Assembly (NCBI RefSeq): GCF_016342275.1
Contig: NZ_JAEIOT010000008.1
Coordinates: 62,001 to 126,000, forward strand
DNA length: 64,000 nucleotides
Direction: 5' to 3'
Source of the DNA: Corynebacterium marambiense
GTDB taxonomy: Bacteria > Actinomycetota > Actinomycetes > Mycobacteriales > Mycobacteriaceae
In this document: piece by piece, positions 8,705-16,671 of the stretch
How the letters are laid out: the number at the start of each line of letters is the position of its first letter
Position numbering within the stretch: position 1 is the first letter of the stretch
Program-made: the position numbers and the translations under genes
The notes under the pieces: model-generated
Told to the model about the DNA's origin: nothing
The model's input: only the letters and a program-made list of their open reading frames with translations
The model's database searches: none

Positions 8705-9733
8705 TCAGTTCTTCTTGACCTGATCTGCGCCGGTCTTCAGGCGCTCGACGGCGCCGCTGAAGAAGTCGAAGAAGTTCTCGTTCCGGGACGGGGTCTCGAA
8801 GACCTCGACTACCGGGATCCCGTGTCCCCGAGCCTCGTCGCGGAGGCGTTCGGTCGCATCGGTGGCGGTCTGCGGGTTGAAGATAAGGACGTCGATCTCA
8901 CCGTTCTTCAGGGCCTCGGTGAATGCTGCGTAATCTGCTGCGGAGGGCTCGGATTCCTTGAGGGTGGCGGTCCGGTATCCCTCGGGGGTGGCCTCGGTCA
9001 GGGGGGAGTGCTCCACGATGTAGTCCGCGATGGGTTCGGTCTGGGCGACGCGAACCGCCGGGATGGAGTCCATCTTGCTCTCGAGTGCGGAGAGCTTCTC
9101 CTCTAGCTTGCCGGTGTCGACCTTCGCATCGGGACGTAGTGCGGAAACCCGCTCGGCGACTTCGGTCCCGACCTCCTCGACAGCGTGCGGGTCGTACCAG
9201 ATGTGTTCATTCACGAGGTCACCGTGGTCGTGTCCGTGCTCGTGGTCATCCCCATGGTCGTGGTCATCCCCATGGTCGTGGTCGTGGACGGTAAGGGGAA
9301 GAGCGTGGATGATGACCGACTCATCCATGTTGCGGTACAGCCAGGAGTCGTATCCGCCGCCACCGACCACGATGAGATCGGCTTCCTTGGCCAGCGCCAT
9401 GTCGGCTGCTGTCGGCTCGAATGAGTGGGGGTCGATGGAATCACCGACGATGATGGCGCGGATGTCGGCGTCCTGATCGGAGACGACCATGTCCACGACG
9501 TCGGCCCAGATCTGGGTCGAGGTGACGATGTTGAGCTTGTCGCCGGTTTCTTTCGCCTGGGTGGTGCTGGACTGCTCAGTCGAGGACGTTGATTCCGGAG
9601 CGGGGTTCTCGTTCCCCGGTGAACAACCGGCGGCGGCCATGACCATGCCGGTGGCGAAAAGTGCGGCACCTGTGGTCCGGGCGGGGCGGCTCCGGAGATT
9701 GTGGAGGAGGGGACGGAGGCTACTGTTGATCAT
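8705..9733 (-). CDS. znuA: Zinc-binding lipoprotein of ABC importer (ZnuA-like)
   Basis: Extracytoplasmic metal-binding lipoprotein that delivers Zn to ZnuBC. Signal peptide with lipobox AAGC, cysteine 37 when starting at ATG 9733 (MINSSLRPL). A long His/Asp loop (DHDHGDDHDHGD then DHEHGHDHGD) sits between the lobes, typical of zinc- rather than manganese-binding members. At DNA level the loop contains two exact 18-bp copies (9247-9264 and 9265-9282), a potential site of length variation. A TTG at 9769 extends the frame but lies in the promoter/operator. A Zur-like palindrome is directly upstream. Confidence 0.92.
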   Translation of the reverse strand: MINSSLRPLLHNLRSRPARTTGAALFATGMVMAAAGCSPGNENPAPESTSSTEQSSTTQAKETGDKLNIVTSTQIWADVVDMVVSDQDADIRAIIVGDSIDPHSFEPTAADMALAKEADLIVVGGGGYDSWLYRNMDESVIIHALPLTVHDHDHGDDHDHGDDHEHGHDHGDLVNEHIWYDPHAVEEVGTEVAERVSALRPDAKVDTGKLEEKLSALESKMDSIPAVRVAQTEPIADYIVEHSPLTEATPEGYRTATLKESEPSAADYAAFTEALKNGEIDVLIFNPQTATDATERLRDEARGHGIPVVEVFETPSRNENFFDFFSGAVERLKTGADQVKKN

Positions 9734-9753
9734 GAAACCCAGTTTCAGCCAAA

Positions 9754-9768
9754 TGATAACCTTTGTCA
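9754..9768. promoter_or_regulatory. Zur-like operator upstream of znuA
   Basis: TGATAACCTTTGTCA is a 15-bp imperfect inverted repeat (TGA-AA / TT-TCA) 20 bp before the znuA start and overlapping TTGACA on the minus strand. Size, AT-rich half-sites and position fit a Fur-family (Zur) box. The orthologous C. glutamicum locus (cg2911-cg2913) is reported to be Zur-controlled; binding here is inferred. Confidence 0.5.
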
Positions 9769-9845
9769 AGTTTACTATCGTTTAAATGATCTGTCCGGTC
9801 GACCATGCACCGGATCCGTTCCGAACCGGGTGCTAGGTTTTTACC

Positions 9846-10967
9846 ATGACAAAACGTAATCGGCAGCGCGGTACGCTCGCGTCTCTGGCCGCCGAACTCG
9901 GAGTGTCGAGGACAACCGTCTCCAACGCCTACAACCGTCCGGAACAATTGTCCGCAGCCCTGCGGGAGAAGATCCTCGCCACCGCGGAGCAGCGCGGCTA
10001 CCCGGGGCCGCACCCCACGGCCCGGTCGCTGCGGACGCGCCGTGCCGGGGCCATCGGTGTGCTGTTGACTGAGCACCTCACCTACGCGTTCGAGGATCTC
10101 GCCTCGGTCGACTTCCTCGCGGGTATGGCGGAAGCCTCTTACGGCGGAAACACCTGCCTCACCCTGGTCCCGGTCGGCCCGGACAGTTCCGTCGACGTCA
10201 CCGCCGCCGCCCAGCTGGTCAACCAACCCGTGATCGACGGCTTCGTCGTGTACTCGGTCGCCGCCGACGACCCCTACCTGCAGGCGGCCCGGAACCGTCG
10301 GCTCCCGCTGGTCATCTGCGACCAGCCTGCCGATGAACTGGGCCTCCCGTTCGTCGGAATCGACGACCGTGCGGCGATCGCGCCCGCGGCACAGACGCTC
10401 ATCGGTGCCGGGCACCGCAGGATCGGGATCCTCTCGATTCGGCTGGACCGGCGGAAGAACGACGGTCCGGTGTCGGCCGAACGCCTGCAGCACGCGGGCC
10501 TGCACGTGCAGCGGTCCCGGGTCCTCGGCGCACTGGACGTCCTCGCCTCGGCGGGGATCGATCCGGCCACCGTGCCGGTGGTCGAGCGACACATCAACGA
10601 CCGGGCGAACAACATCGATGCCGCCCGAGAGCTATTGGAGTGCCATCCCGATCTCACCGCGGTGCTTTGCACCACGGACTCAATGGCCCTCGGTGTCCTC
10701 GACTACTGCGCGGACCGCGGGATCTCCGTGCCCGAGCAGTTGTCGGTCACGGGTTTCGACGGGATCGTCACCGCCATGGCCAGGGATCTCACCACCGTCA
10801 TCCAGCCGAACCGGGAAAAGGGGGCTGCGGCGGGTCGGATGCTCTTCCGCCTCATCGAGCAGCGCCTGTCGGACGAGGAACCGCCCACCAAGGAGTCGCA
10901 GCGCGAACTGCTGGAGACGAAGCTCCGGCCCGGCGGCACGGTCGCCCCGCCTCGGCCCACCGGCTGA
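9846..10967 (+). CDS. ipsA: LacI family transcriptional regulator, IpsA-like
   Basis: LacI/GalR regulator of 373 residues. N-terminal helix-turn-helix LASLAAELGVSRTTVSNAYN (residues about 11-30), hinge RSLRTRRAGAIGVLL, then a periplasmic-binding-like effector domain with PVIDGFVVYS and the C-terminal block EQLSVTGFDGI. It is the neighbour of otsB and of the znu cluster, the position of cg2910 (IpsA) in C. glutamicum, which activates inositol phosphate synthase for inositol-derived lipids. The symbol depends on that synteny. The hinge lacks the usual AxxL-type minor-groove leucine pattern of classical repressors, but this is hard to judge by eye. Confidence 0.8.
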   Translation: MTKRNRQRGTLASLAAELGVSRTTVSNAYNRPEQLSAALREKILATAEQRGYPGPHPTARSLRTRRAGAIGVLLTEHLTYAFEDLASVDFLAGMAEASYGGNTCLTLVPVGPDSSVDVTAAAQLVNQPVIDGFVVYSVAADDPYLQAARNRRLPLVICDQPADELGLPFVGIDDRAAIAPAAQTLIGAGHRRIGILSIRLDRRKNDGPVSAERLQHAGLHVQRSRVLGALDVLASAGIDPATVPVVERHINDRANNIDAARELLECHPDLTAVLCTTDSMALGVLDYCADRGISVPEQLSVTGFDGIVTAMARDLTTVIQPNREKGAAAGRMLFRLIEQRLSDEEPPTKESQRELLETKLRPGGTVAPPRPTG

Positions 10968-10976
10968 ACCGGCGTC

Positions 10977-11738
10977 TCAGCGGGTGAGATGGGCGGCCCG
11001 CTCCGCGGCGAGCCGCTCGAGGACAATCCGCACGCCATCGGTGTCCGGCACGCGGCCCGCGGCCACGGTGTCTCCGTCCCCGACCTTGATCCCCAGGTCA
11101 CCGTCCCCCAGAACCCGGAAACCGTCCTCGTCGGTGACATCGTCGCCGAGGAACACGATGGAATCCCAGTTGCCCCGACTCTTGGCCCCGGTGATCCAGG
11201 TGCCCTTGTTCACGGACACCGCCGAAAACTCCACGATGCACTTTCCGGTGGATACGTGCATCCCCTCCGGATGTAGCTCGAGCGCCTCACGGAGGATCCG
11301 GTCCCCGAGTTCCCGGTCGGCCACCCGCCTCGTGTGCAGCACCCGGTGAAAAGGCTTGGACTCCACCGCGGCGCCGGGATGCCCCGCGATGAGATCGTTG
11401 AGGCGCCTGCCCACCGCGTCGAGTCGTTGGCGCTGCGCGGCGGTGGGTTCAACCGGAACACCGGTGCTCTCCGCCCCGTGGCTACCGACGAGTTCGACGG
11501 AGTCTCTGGTTCCGGACAACCGCCGGAGCGTGGCCAGATCTCGACCGGAGAGGATGACCGCCCCGGTGTCCGGGAACTCGCCCAGAGTCTCGAGGGCCTC
11601 GATGGAGGCCCGGTTGACGGGAACGTTCTCGGGGTCATCCGCGAAATCGGCGATGGTGCCGTCGAAATCGGAGATCACGAGCAGTCTGGGTGCCTGGATG
11701 ACGGAATCGAGTCTGGAGTCGAGGCTGGTGTTGTCCAT
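10977..11738 (-). CDS. otsB: Trehalose-6-phosphate phosphatase
   Basis: HAD-superfamily phosphatase that completes trehalose synthesis from trehalose-6-phosphate. The nucleophile motif DFDGT is at residues 24-28 (D24, D26), motif II ILSGRD follows, and the C-terminal metal motif is GDDVTDEDGF. 253 residues, normal size. Encoded last in the cluster with otsA and a small lipoprotein. The gene ends 9 nt from the convergent ipsA. Trehalose also feeds mycolate carriers in corynebacteria. Confidence 0.94.
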   Translation of the reverse strand: MDNTSLDSRLDSVIQAPRLLVISDFDGTIADFADDPENVPVNRASIEALETLGEFPDTGAVILSGRDLATLRRLSGTRDSVELVGSHGAESTGVPVEPTAAQRQRLDAVGRRLNDLIAGHPGAAVESKPFHRVLHTRRVADRELGDRILREALELHPEGMHVSTGKCIVEFSAVSVNKGTWITGAKSRGNWDSIVFLGDDVTDEDGFRVLGDGDLGIKVGDGDTVAAGRVPDTDGVRIVLERLAAERAAHLTR

Positions 11739-11767
11739 GACCAGATGGTACTTCGAGTGTCCTCTGA

Positions 11768-12259
11768 TCAGCTCGACGTGGTCAGTCGCACGGCCCGCTT
11801 GTCGACGGCCCGATCCGTGGCGTCCGTCAGTAGTAGTTCACCGTCCTGGGGGCGGGCGACCGTGAGCTCCCCGGCATGGAGGATCCGCAGGAGCCCGTTG
11901 TGGAAGTACAGGTCGACGCCCTCGCAGTCGACATCCTCGCGCACACGCAGGTCCCGGAACACGAAGGTTGCGGCGGTGGGGTCCGTTGCGGCAACCCGAT
12001 CCCCCTCCCCGTCGAGGAAGTCCACCGATCCGGTGAAGGGGGCACAGCCGGTGTCCCCGACGACGGTGCTGTCCCCGAAGGCGAGATGCGCGCGTCCGGC
12101 GAGGCTGTCGGGCAGGATGCTCGGGTGCTCCGCATCGGTGTACACGTTGGTCACCTGCCAGTTCGACGAGGTCACCGGAGCTTGGCCCTGGGTGCACCCG
12201 GTGAGGAGGAGCGCCCCCAAGGCGACGATCGTCGTCGATGTTCGGAATCGGGTACCCAT
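11768..12259 (-). CDS. Small lipoprotein between otsA and otsB
   Basis: A 163-residue predicted lipoprotein: signal peptide with lipobox LTGC, cysteine 22, then a compact domain with GDTGCAPFTG and a second conserved cysteine (DVDCEG), a pattern reminiscent of META/HslJ-like lipoproteins, though similarity is not firm. Its ATG overlaps the otsA stop (TGATG), so it is translationally coupled. A hypothetical protein occupies the same place between otsA and otsB in C. glutamicum (cg2908). Function unknown; envelope localisation is the only supported inference. Confidence 0.8.
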   Translation of the reverse strand: MGTRFRTSTTIVALGALLLTGCTQGQAPVTSSNWQVTNVYTDAEHPSILPDSLAGRAHLAFGDSTVVGDTGCAPFTGSVDFLDGEGDRVAATDPTAATFVFRDLRVREDVDCEGVDLYFHNGLLRILHAGELTVARPQDGELLLTDATDRAVDKRAVRLTTSS

Positions 12260-13731
12260 CAGTGGCTCCGGAGGGCGTCGAGGAAGGACCGGGCCCAGAG
12301 GTCCACGTCGTGGTCGACGACCTGGCGGTGCATCGCCAGCATTCGGTCGCGGGCCTCATCCGGACTGTCGCGTAGCATCGTCACCGCGGTCATCAGCTGG
12401 CGCTTCACCGAGTCCCCATCGTGCGGATTGCACAGGAAGGCCCGGTTGAGTTCGGTGGCTGAGCCCGCGAACTCACTGAGAACCAGGGCACCTGAGCCGT
12501 CACCGTGGCAGGCGACGTACTCCTTCGCAACCAGGTTCATGCCGTCCTTGAAAGGGGTCACGAGCATGACGTCGGCGGCGACGTAGCAGCCGAAGAGCTG
12601 CTGCTTGTTCAGCGAACGGTGGAGGTAGTGGACCACGGGTCGTCCGACCTCCGCGAAACGCCCGTTGATCCGGCCGACGGCCTCCTCCACCCTGGCGCGG
12701 GTGCGACGGTAATGCTCCAGGCGCTCGCGCGACGGGGTGGCGATCTGCAGCATCACCGAGTCGTGCGGAACGAGAGCACCGGACTCCAGCAGCTCCTCGT
12801 AGGCGGAAAGCCGCTGGAGAATGCCCTTCGTGTAGTCGAGTCGATCCACCCCGAGAATCATCGTCCCGGGGTCACCGAGTCGGCGTCGGATGTCCGCGGC
12901 GTCCACCTGTGCTGCACTCTCGATCACCGAGGCGGTGTCGATGGAGATAGGGAACGCGGCGACACCGACCCGACGACCGTCGGGGGCGGTGATGTGCGCG
13001 GTGATCTCCCGGACCGAGGATTGACCCTCGACATTGAGACTGTCGGGCTGCCCGGTGTGCGAGCCTGGGGTTCCCGCGACAGAGCGCGCCAGGGTGAGGA
13101 AGTTGTCGGCGTTCTCGGGGAGATGGAAGCCGATGACATCGGATCCTAGGAGTCCGCGGACGATCTCCTCCCGCCAAGGGAGCTGGCGGAACAGCTCCGC
13201 AGGCGGGAAGGGGATGTGCAGGAAGAAACCAATCGTCAGGTCCGGGCGCAGCTGTCGCAAAATACCGGGGACAAGCTGGAGTTGGTAGTCCTGCACCCAC
13301 ACCGTCGCACCCTCGGCGGCGACGGAGGCCACTTCGCGGGCGAAGGTGTAGTTAACCTCCCGGTAGGTCTCCCACCATGAACGGTCATAGGTGGGCGGCA
13401 CGATGAGATCGTGATAGAGCGGCCATAGGGTGGCGTTGGAGAATCCCTCGTAGAACTCCTCGTAGTCCGTCGATGTGAGTGTCACCGGGTGCAGGAGGAT
13501 CCCCGAATCCGTGCGGAAGGGTTCCATTCCGCCGCCGACTGTGCCGGGCCAGCCAACCCAGCATCCGGAGTTCCGCTCCAGGACCGGACTCAACGCGGTG
13601 ACGAGTCCCCCGGGACTCGGGGTAAAACTCCGGGTTCCTTCCGGGGCGACGGTGACGTCGACAGGGAGCCTGTTCGCCACAACGACGAAGTCATTTCCGC
13701 CCTCCGCCGGGGTGCGTGGCGCGGCATTCAC
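12259..13731 (-). CDS. otsA: Trehalose-6-phosphate synthase (GT20)
   Basis: Glycosyltransferase family 20 enzyme making trehalose-6-phosphate from a nucleotide sugar and glucose-6-phosphate. Conserved elements: NRLPVDV near the N-terminus, WVQDYQLQLVP, HIPFPP, GVDRLDYTKGI, DGMNLVAKEYVA and LSEFAGSATEL, all in order over 490 residues. GTG start 13731 lies 2 nt after the stop of the upstream H1-like gene, indicating tight coupling. Forms an operon with the lipoprotein and otsB. Confidence 0.95.
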   Translation of the reverse strand: MNAAPRTPAEGGNDFVVVANRLPVDVTVAPEGTRSFTPSPGGLVTALSPVLERNSGCWVGWPGTVGGGMEPFRTDSGILLHPVTLTSTDYEEFYEGFSNATLWPLYHDLIVPPTYDRSWWETYREVNYTFAREVASVAAEGATVWVQDYQLQLVPGILRQLRPDLTIGFFLHIPFPPAELFRQLPWREEIVRGLLGSDVIGFHLPENADNFLTLARSVAGTPGSHTGQPDSLNVEGQSSVREITAHITAPDGRRVGVAAFPISIDTASVIESAAQVDAADIRRRLGDPGTMILGVDRLDYTKGILQRLSAYEELLESGALVPHDSVMLQIATPSRERLEHYRRTRARVEEAVGRINGRFAEVGRPVVHYLHRSLNKQQLFGCYVAADVMLVTPFKDGMNLVAKEYVACHGDGSGALVLSEFAGSATELNRAFLCNPHDGDSVKRQLMTAVTMLRDSPDEARDRMLAMHRQVVDHDVDLWARSFLDALRSH

Positions 13732-13733
13732 GG

Positions 13734-14111
13734 TCAGGCCTTCTTCGCCGTGGTCTTCTTCGCAGCGGTCTTTGTGGTGGTTTTCTTCGTCGTCTTCTTC
13801 GCCGTGGTCTTCTTTGTGGTGGTTTTCTTCGTCGTCTTCTTCGCCGTGGTCTTCTTTGTGGTGGCCTTCTTCGTGGTCCTCTTGCGGCTCTTGGTGGCCT
13901 CCGCTTCGGTGGCCTCAGCGTGTTCCGCGGCGATCTTGCGGTAGTTCAGGCTTTCGGGAGCCACACCGAGCATGGATGCGAGGGTGACACAGTCGAAGAA
14001 ATCGGTGGAGTAGGTCGCGACGATCCGGCGGGCCGCCTTCGCGGTATTCTCCTCCACTGTGTGGAGCGACTCGGCGTTTGTGGTGCGGGTGTCTGTGACC
14101 TTGGGCGGCAC
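13734..14111 (-). CDS. Histone H1-like basic protein with KKTT/AKK tail
   Basis: A 125-residue protein of two parts. Residues 1-70 form a neutral domain with TYSTDFFDCVTLASMLGV. Residues 75-125 are almost only Lys, Thr and Ala (KKTTAKKTTKKTTTKK), resembling histone H1 C-terminal tails and bacterial H1-like/HupB tails, so nucleoid binding is plausible but inferred. AGGAGG lies 4 nt before the GTG at 14111. First gene of the otsA operon, with only 2 nt to otsA. A protein gene occupies the equivalent position in C. glutamicum. Confidence 0.75.
   Translation of the reverse strand: MPPKVTDTRTTNAESLHTVEENTAKAARRIVATYSTDFFDCVTLASMLGVAPESLNYRKIAAEHAEATEAEATKSRKRTTKKATTKKTTAKKTTKKTTTKKTTAKKTTKKTTTKTAAKKTTAKKA
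13756..13885. repeat. In-gene tandem repeat encoding the Lys/Thr tail
   Basis: A unit of 42 bp beginning GCCGTGGTCTTCTTTGTGG occurs at 13801 and again, diverging, from 13843; shorter partial copies precede it. The period encodes 14 residues, and 42 being a multiple of three means copy-number change keeps the frame. Confidence 0.7.
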
Positions 14112-14210
14112 TGATCCTCCTGGAATCGTCGGCTAGGGCTGGGCTGCGCACCGCTCATCCTACGCCACGGCGCCGCCGGGAACATGCCGCCCCGGCGGGT
14201 GCCGGTGCGT

Positions 14211-15809
14211 TCAGTTCTGATGGTCGGGGTGATTCGGTGAATCGGGGGCGCCGGTGGCACCACCGGGCATGCCCGGGTGCCGGGTCTTTGCGCTCCGTAC
14301 CGCTTTCCGGGCCCTGTACTGGCGACGGTTGACGACGGACCCGGTCCGTCGGACGACCCGGGCCGTCTTCTCCACCGGCTTGGAATGCCGGAAGGATGAG
14401 GCGCTGCGTCGAGCGAAGCTAGTGTACCGGTTCAGCGGTGGCGGTCGGCGCAGCTTCCGTGCGACCCATTCGCCCAGAACCACACCGGCGGCCAGGGAGG
14501 AACCGATGGCCAGCGCCAGCGCCATGTTTCCGAATCCCTGCACCAGCTGCTCATTGAGCAGGGTGTACATGCCCCGGTAGATCGTCAGGCCAGGCAGGAG
14601 GGGAGTAATGCCCGCGACCGCCGTGATCAGGGGTGGAATGAGGAATCGCCGGGCGAGCAGACCACCAGCGAGGCCGATGATCGTCGCCGTGATGCCGAGT
14701 CCGACGACCGGGCTCATACCGAGGGGGAGCAGCACGAAGTAGTAGCAGGCGGAGCCGGCGAAAGAGGTGATCCCCGAGATCCACACCGAGGGCCACTCCG
14801 CGAACGCCGCCACGGCGAACGCGGCCGACGCGGCAGCACCAGCGAGAACCTTCGCGGAGGAGGAGGCGAAGTTGGCAGGCGTCGTCGCCTCGAGCGGGGG
14901 CAGTGTCACCCCGAGCGCCGTCGACGCCTGAATCCCGATGGCGACGCCGGCGATGATTCCGCCGGTCAGCATGATCGTCTGGAAGAACCGGGCAGAGGCG
15001 GTCACTGGGGCCCCCGTGATGCCGTCCTGGATAGCCTGTACCAACGTCAGACCGGCGAGCAGCACGATGATCCCCGAGGCGATGATCTGCCCCGGTGCCA
15101 GGTTGATCCCGTTCTCCAGCGCCCAGTTGTAGGTCATGGCCGCAGGCAGGGTGGCCACGAACCCGCCGTACATGTTCCGGTAGAACTCCGGTAGGCCCTT
15201 CTTTTCCAGCCAGATGTGGCCGGCCATGATCACCAGGGCCGTGAGGAAGGAGATCACCGAGACCAGCCAGCCTCCGCCGAGCAGAACGGCGACGGCGGCG
15301 GCCAGGGCCGCCCAGCCGACGAGAGCGGTGCGGATCCCGTAGGGCGGGGGCATCGAGGTCAGATCGTTCATGATCTGTTCCGCGACGTTCGGTGGTGTCG
15401 CGCCAGCCTGGATTGAGCGGATCAAGCGGTCGATCTCGGCGAGCTTGGAGAAATCCAGGTCCAGTTTGGGCACGACCCGGAACACCGTGATCGGGATCTT
15501 CTGGCCCGTGTCGATCTGGGTGAACAGCTGAATCGTGTTGAAGGTGATGTCGACGTGTACATAGTGCAGCCCGTAGGCGGAGCACACGGTGTGGACGTGG
15601 GCGCGGGTGTCGTGGTTACCGGTCCCCGAGTACAACAGATAGCCACCGATCCGGGCGGCGAGGTCCATGACCCCGGTGACCTGTGCAGGGTCGGTGAGAT
15701 CGATCGGAGCCAGTGGTGAGGGTGGGGGAGCGGCTTTGGCCTCGTCGATCGTCGCGAAACGACCCTGACGGGACCGGAACAGCCGCAGCCTGGTCAAGAT
15801 GTCGGACAC
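14211..15809 (-). CDS. thrE: ThrE threonine/serine exporter
   Basis: Inner-membrane exporter of threonine and serine (ThrE family, fused ThrE and ThrE_2 modules). The N-terminal soluble part carries AKAAPPPSPLAPIDLTD and IRSIQAGATPP, both nearly identical to C. glutamicum ThrE. About ten transmembrane segments follow (for example IIASGIIVLLAGLTLVQAIQ), then a basic C-terminal tail. I start at GTG 15809 (SDILTRLRLF); the frame is open further upstream, but that part is antisense to tRNA-Thr and is not coding. 532 residues. Confidence 0.93.
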   Translation of the reverse strand: MSDILTRLRLFRSRQGRFATIDEAKAAPPPSPLAPIDLTDPAQVTGVMDLAARIGGYLLYSGTGNHDTRAHVHTVCSAYGLHYVHVDITFNTIQLFTQIDTGQKIPITVFRVVPKLDLDFSKLAEIDRLIRSIQAGATPPNVAEQIMNDLTSMPPPYGIRTALVGWAALAAAVAVLLGGGWLVSVISFLTALVIMAGHIWLEKKGLPEFYRNMYGGFVATLPAAMTYNWALENGINLAPGQIIASGIIVLLAGLTLVQAIQDGITGAPVTASARFFQTIMLTGGIIAGVAIGIQASTALGVTLPPLEATTPANFASSSAKVLAGAAASAAFAVAAFAEWPSVWISGITSFAGSACYYFVLLPLGMSPVVGLGITATIIGLAGGLLARRFLIPPLITAVAGITPLLPGLTIYRGMYTLLNEQLVQGFGNMALALAIGSSLAAGVVLGEWVARKLRRPPPLNRYTSFARRSASSFRHSKPVEKTARVVRRTGSVVNRRQYRARKAVRSAKTRHPGMPGGATGAPDSPNHPDHQN

Positions 15810-15922
15810 GTCGGCTACTGATCCTTCGGAAAAACGACTGGTGGGAGCGCGCGGTGCCGCGCACCGGGAGCAGCTTACCCCTGTGTGCCCGGGCACGGAA
15901 CATGCGCTGGATGGCGCACGTC

Positions 15923-15953
15923 TTGGACTTGACCGGTACTCGTCCGGTATCAT
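15923..15953 (+). promoter_or_regulatory. Possible tRNA-Thr promoter
   Basis: TTGGAC (15923-15928) and TATCAT (15948-15953) are separated by 19 bp and lie 34 bp before the tRNA. The -10 is good; the -35 spacing is long, and an overlapping TTGACC (15929-15934) is too close. Tentative. Confidence 0.4.
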
Positions 15954-15987
15954 CCTCGCGTGCCCTGGAGACATGAGCCGGGGCGTT

Positions 15988-16060
15988 GCTGGAGTGGCGC
16001 AATTGGTAGCGCACCGGTCTTGTAAACCGGCGGTTGTGGGTTCGAGTCCCATCTCCAGCT
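15988..16060 (+). tRNA. tRNA-Thr (anticodon TGT)
   Basis: 73-nt cloverleaf. Acceptor GCTGGAG/CTCCAGC, D-stem GCGC/GCGC, anticodon stem CCGGT/ACCGG with loop CTTGTAA (anticodon TGT, reading ACA/ACG), and T-arm GTGGG-TTCGAGT-CCCAT with one wobble pair. The CCA end is not encoded. It separates thrE (divergent) from the decayed TetR/MFS locus. Confidence 0.96.
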
Positions 16061-16144
16061 CGATCTGACCGAGAAACCACGGCATCTTGTTCCCATTACG
16101 GGGTTTTCCGTTTGTGCCGTCCGCCGCCCTGGTACCCCGGTGAG

Positions 16145-16671
16145 TCAGTGGAGATCAAGAATGGCCTCGGTCATCGCCGTGCGCTGCTCAGCGGTCATGG
16201 TGCGGTAGTCGAACGCGTCATGCAGCCACAGACCCTCTGCCGCGAGCATCTTCAGGTAGCGGCACCGGCTCGCGTCGGTGGCGGTGTCGGACACATCTGG
16301 GGCCCAGCGGGCGAGAACCGGCTGCCACGCGCTACCGAGCTCCGGGTTCTGTGTGGCCTCCAATGTCAGCATGAGTTCCGCCCGAGTGACCGACGTCGCC
16401 ATGGACAGTACATAGGCGCGGAGCCGGGTATCTGCGTCGACGCTGTCCGCCGTCCCCCGGCGAGTTTCCGCAGCTGCTGCTCCCACTCCTCCGCGAGTGC
16501 GCCCGCGATCCCCAGGAGGAGTTCCTGGCGTGTGGGGAAGTGGTACATCAGTCCCCCCTTGCTGATACCGGCCCGGTCCGTGACCGACTCGAGAGACACC
16601 GCGTTGAGCCCGTGTTCCTCAATGAGTGCGATTGCTGACTTCAGGACATGGTCGCGTTTGCTCGGGCGCAT
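16145..16671 (-). pseudogene. TetR family regulator, frameshifted
   Basis: The N-terminal half (from ATG 16671) is a good TetR helix-turn-helix: AIALIEEHGLNAVSLESVTD then AGISKGGLMYHFPTRQELL. At the run of five C on the plus strand (16454-16458) the frame breaks. The C-terminal domain (TADSVDADTRLRAYVLSMA and onward to 16145) continues in the frame that would be restored by one more base in this homopolymer. So the gene is either a genuine frameshift or a sequencing error in a short G/C run. Because the adjacent transporter has several unrelated lesions, real decay is more likely. ATG shares a base with the MFS stop. Confidence 0.8.

Noticed and set aside
13756..13885. CRISPR-like repetition
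   Set aside because: Repeats are contiguous, in frame and encode a Lys/Thr tail; there are no spacers and no cas genes.
15810..16085. N-terminal extension of the thrE frame
   Set aside because: It is the complement of tRNA-Thr and its promoter; conserved ThrE sequence starts after GTG 15809.
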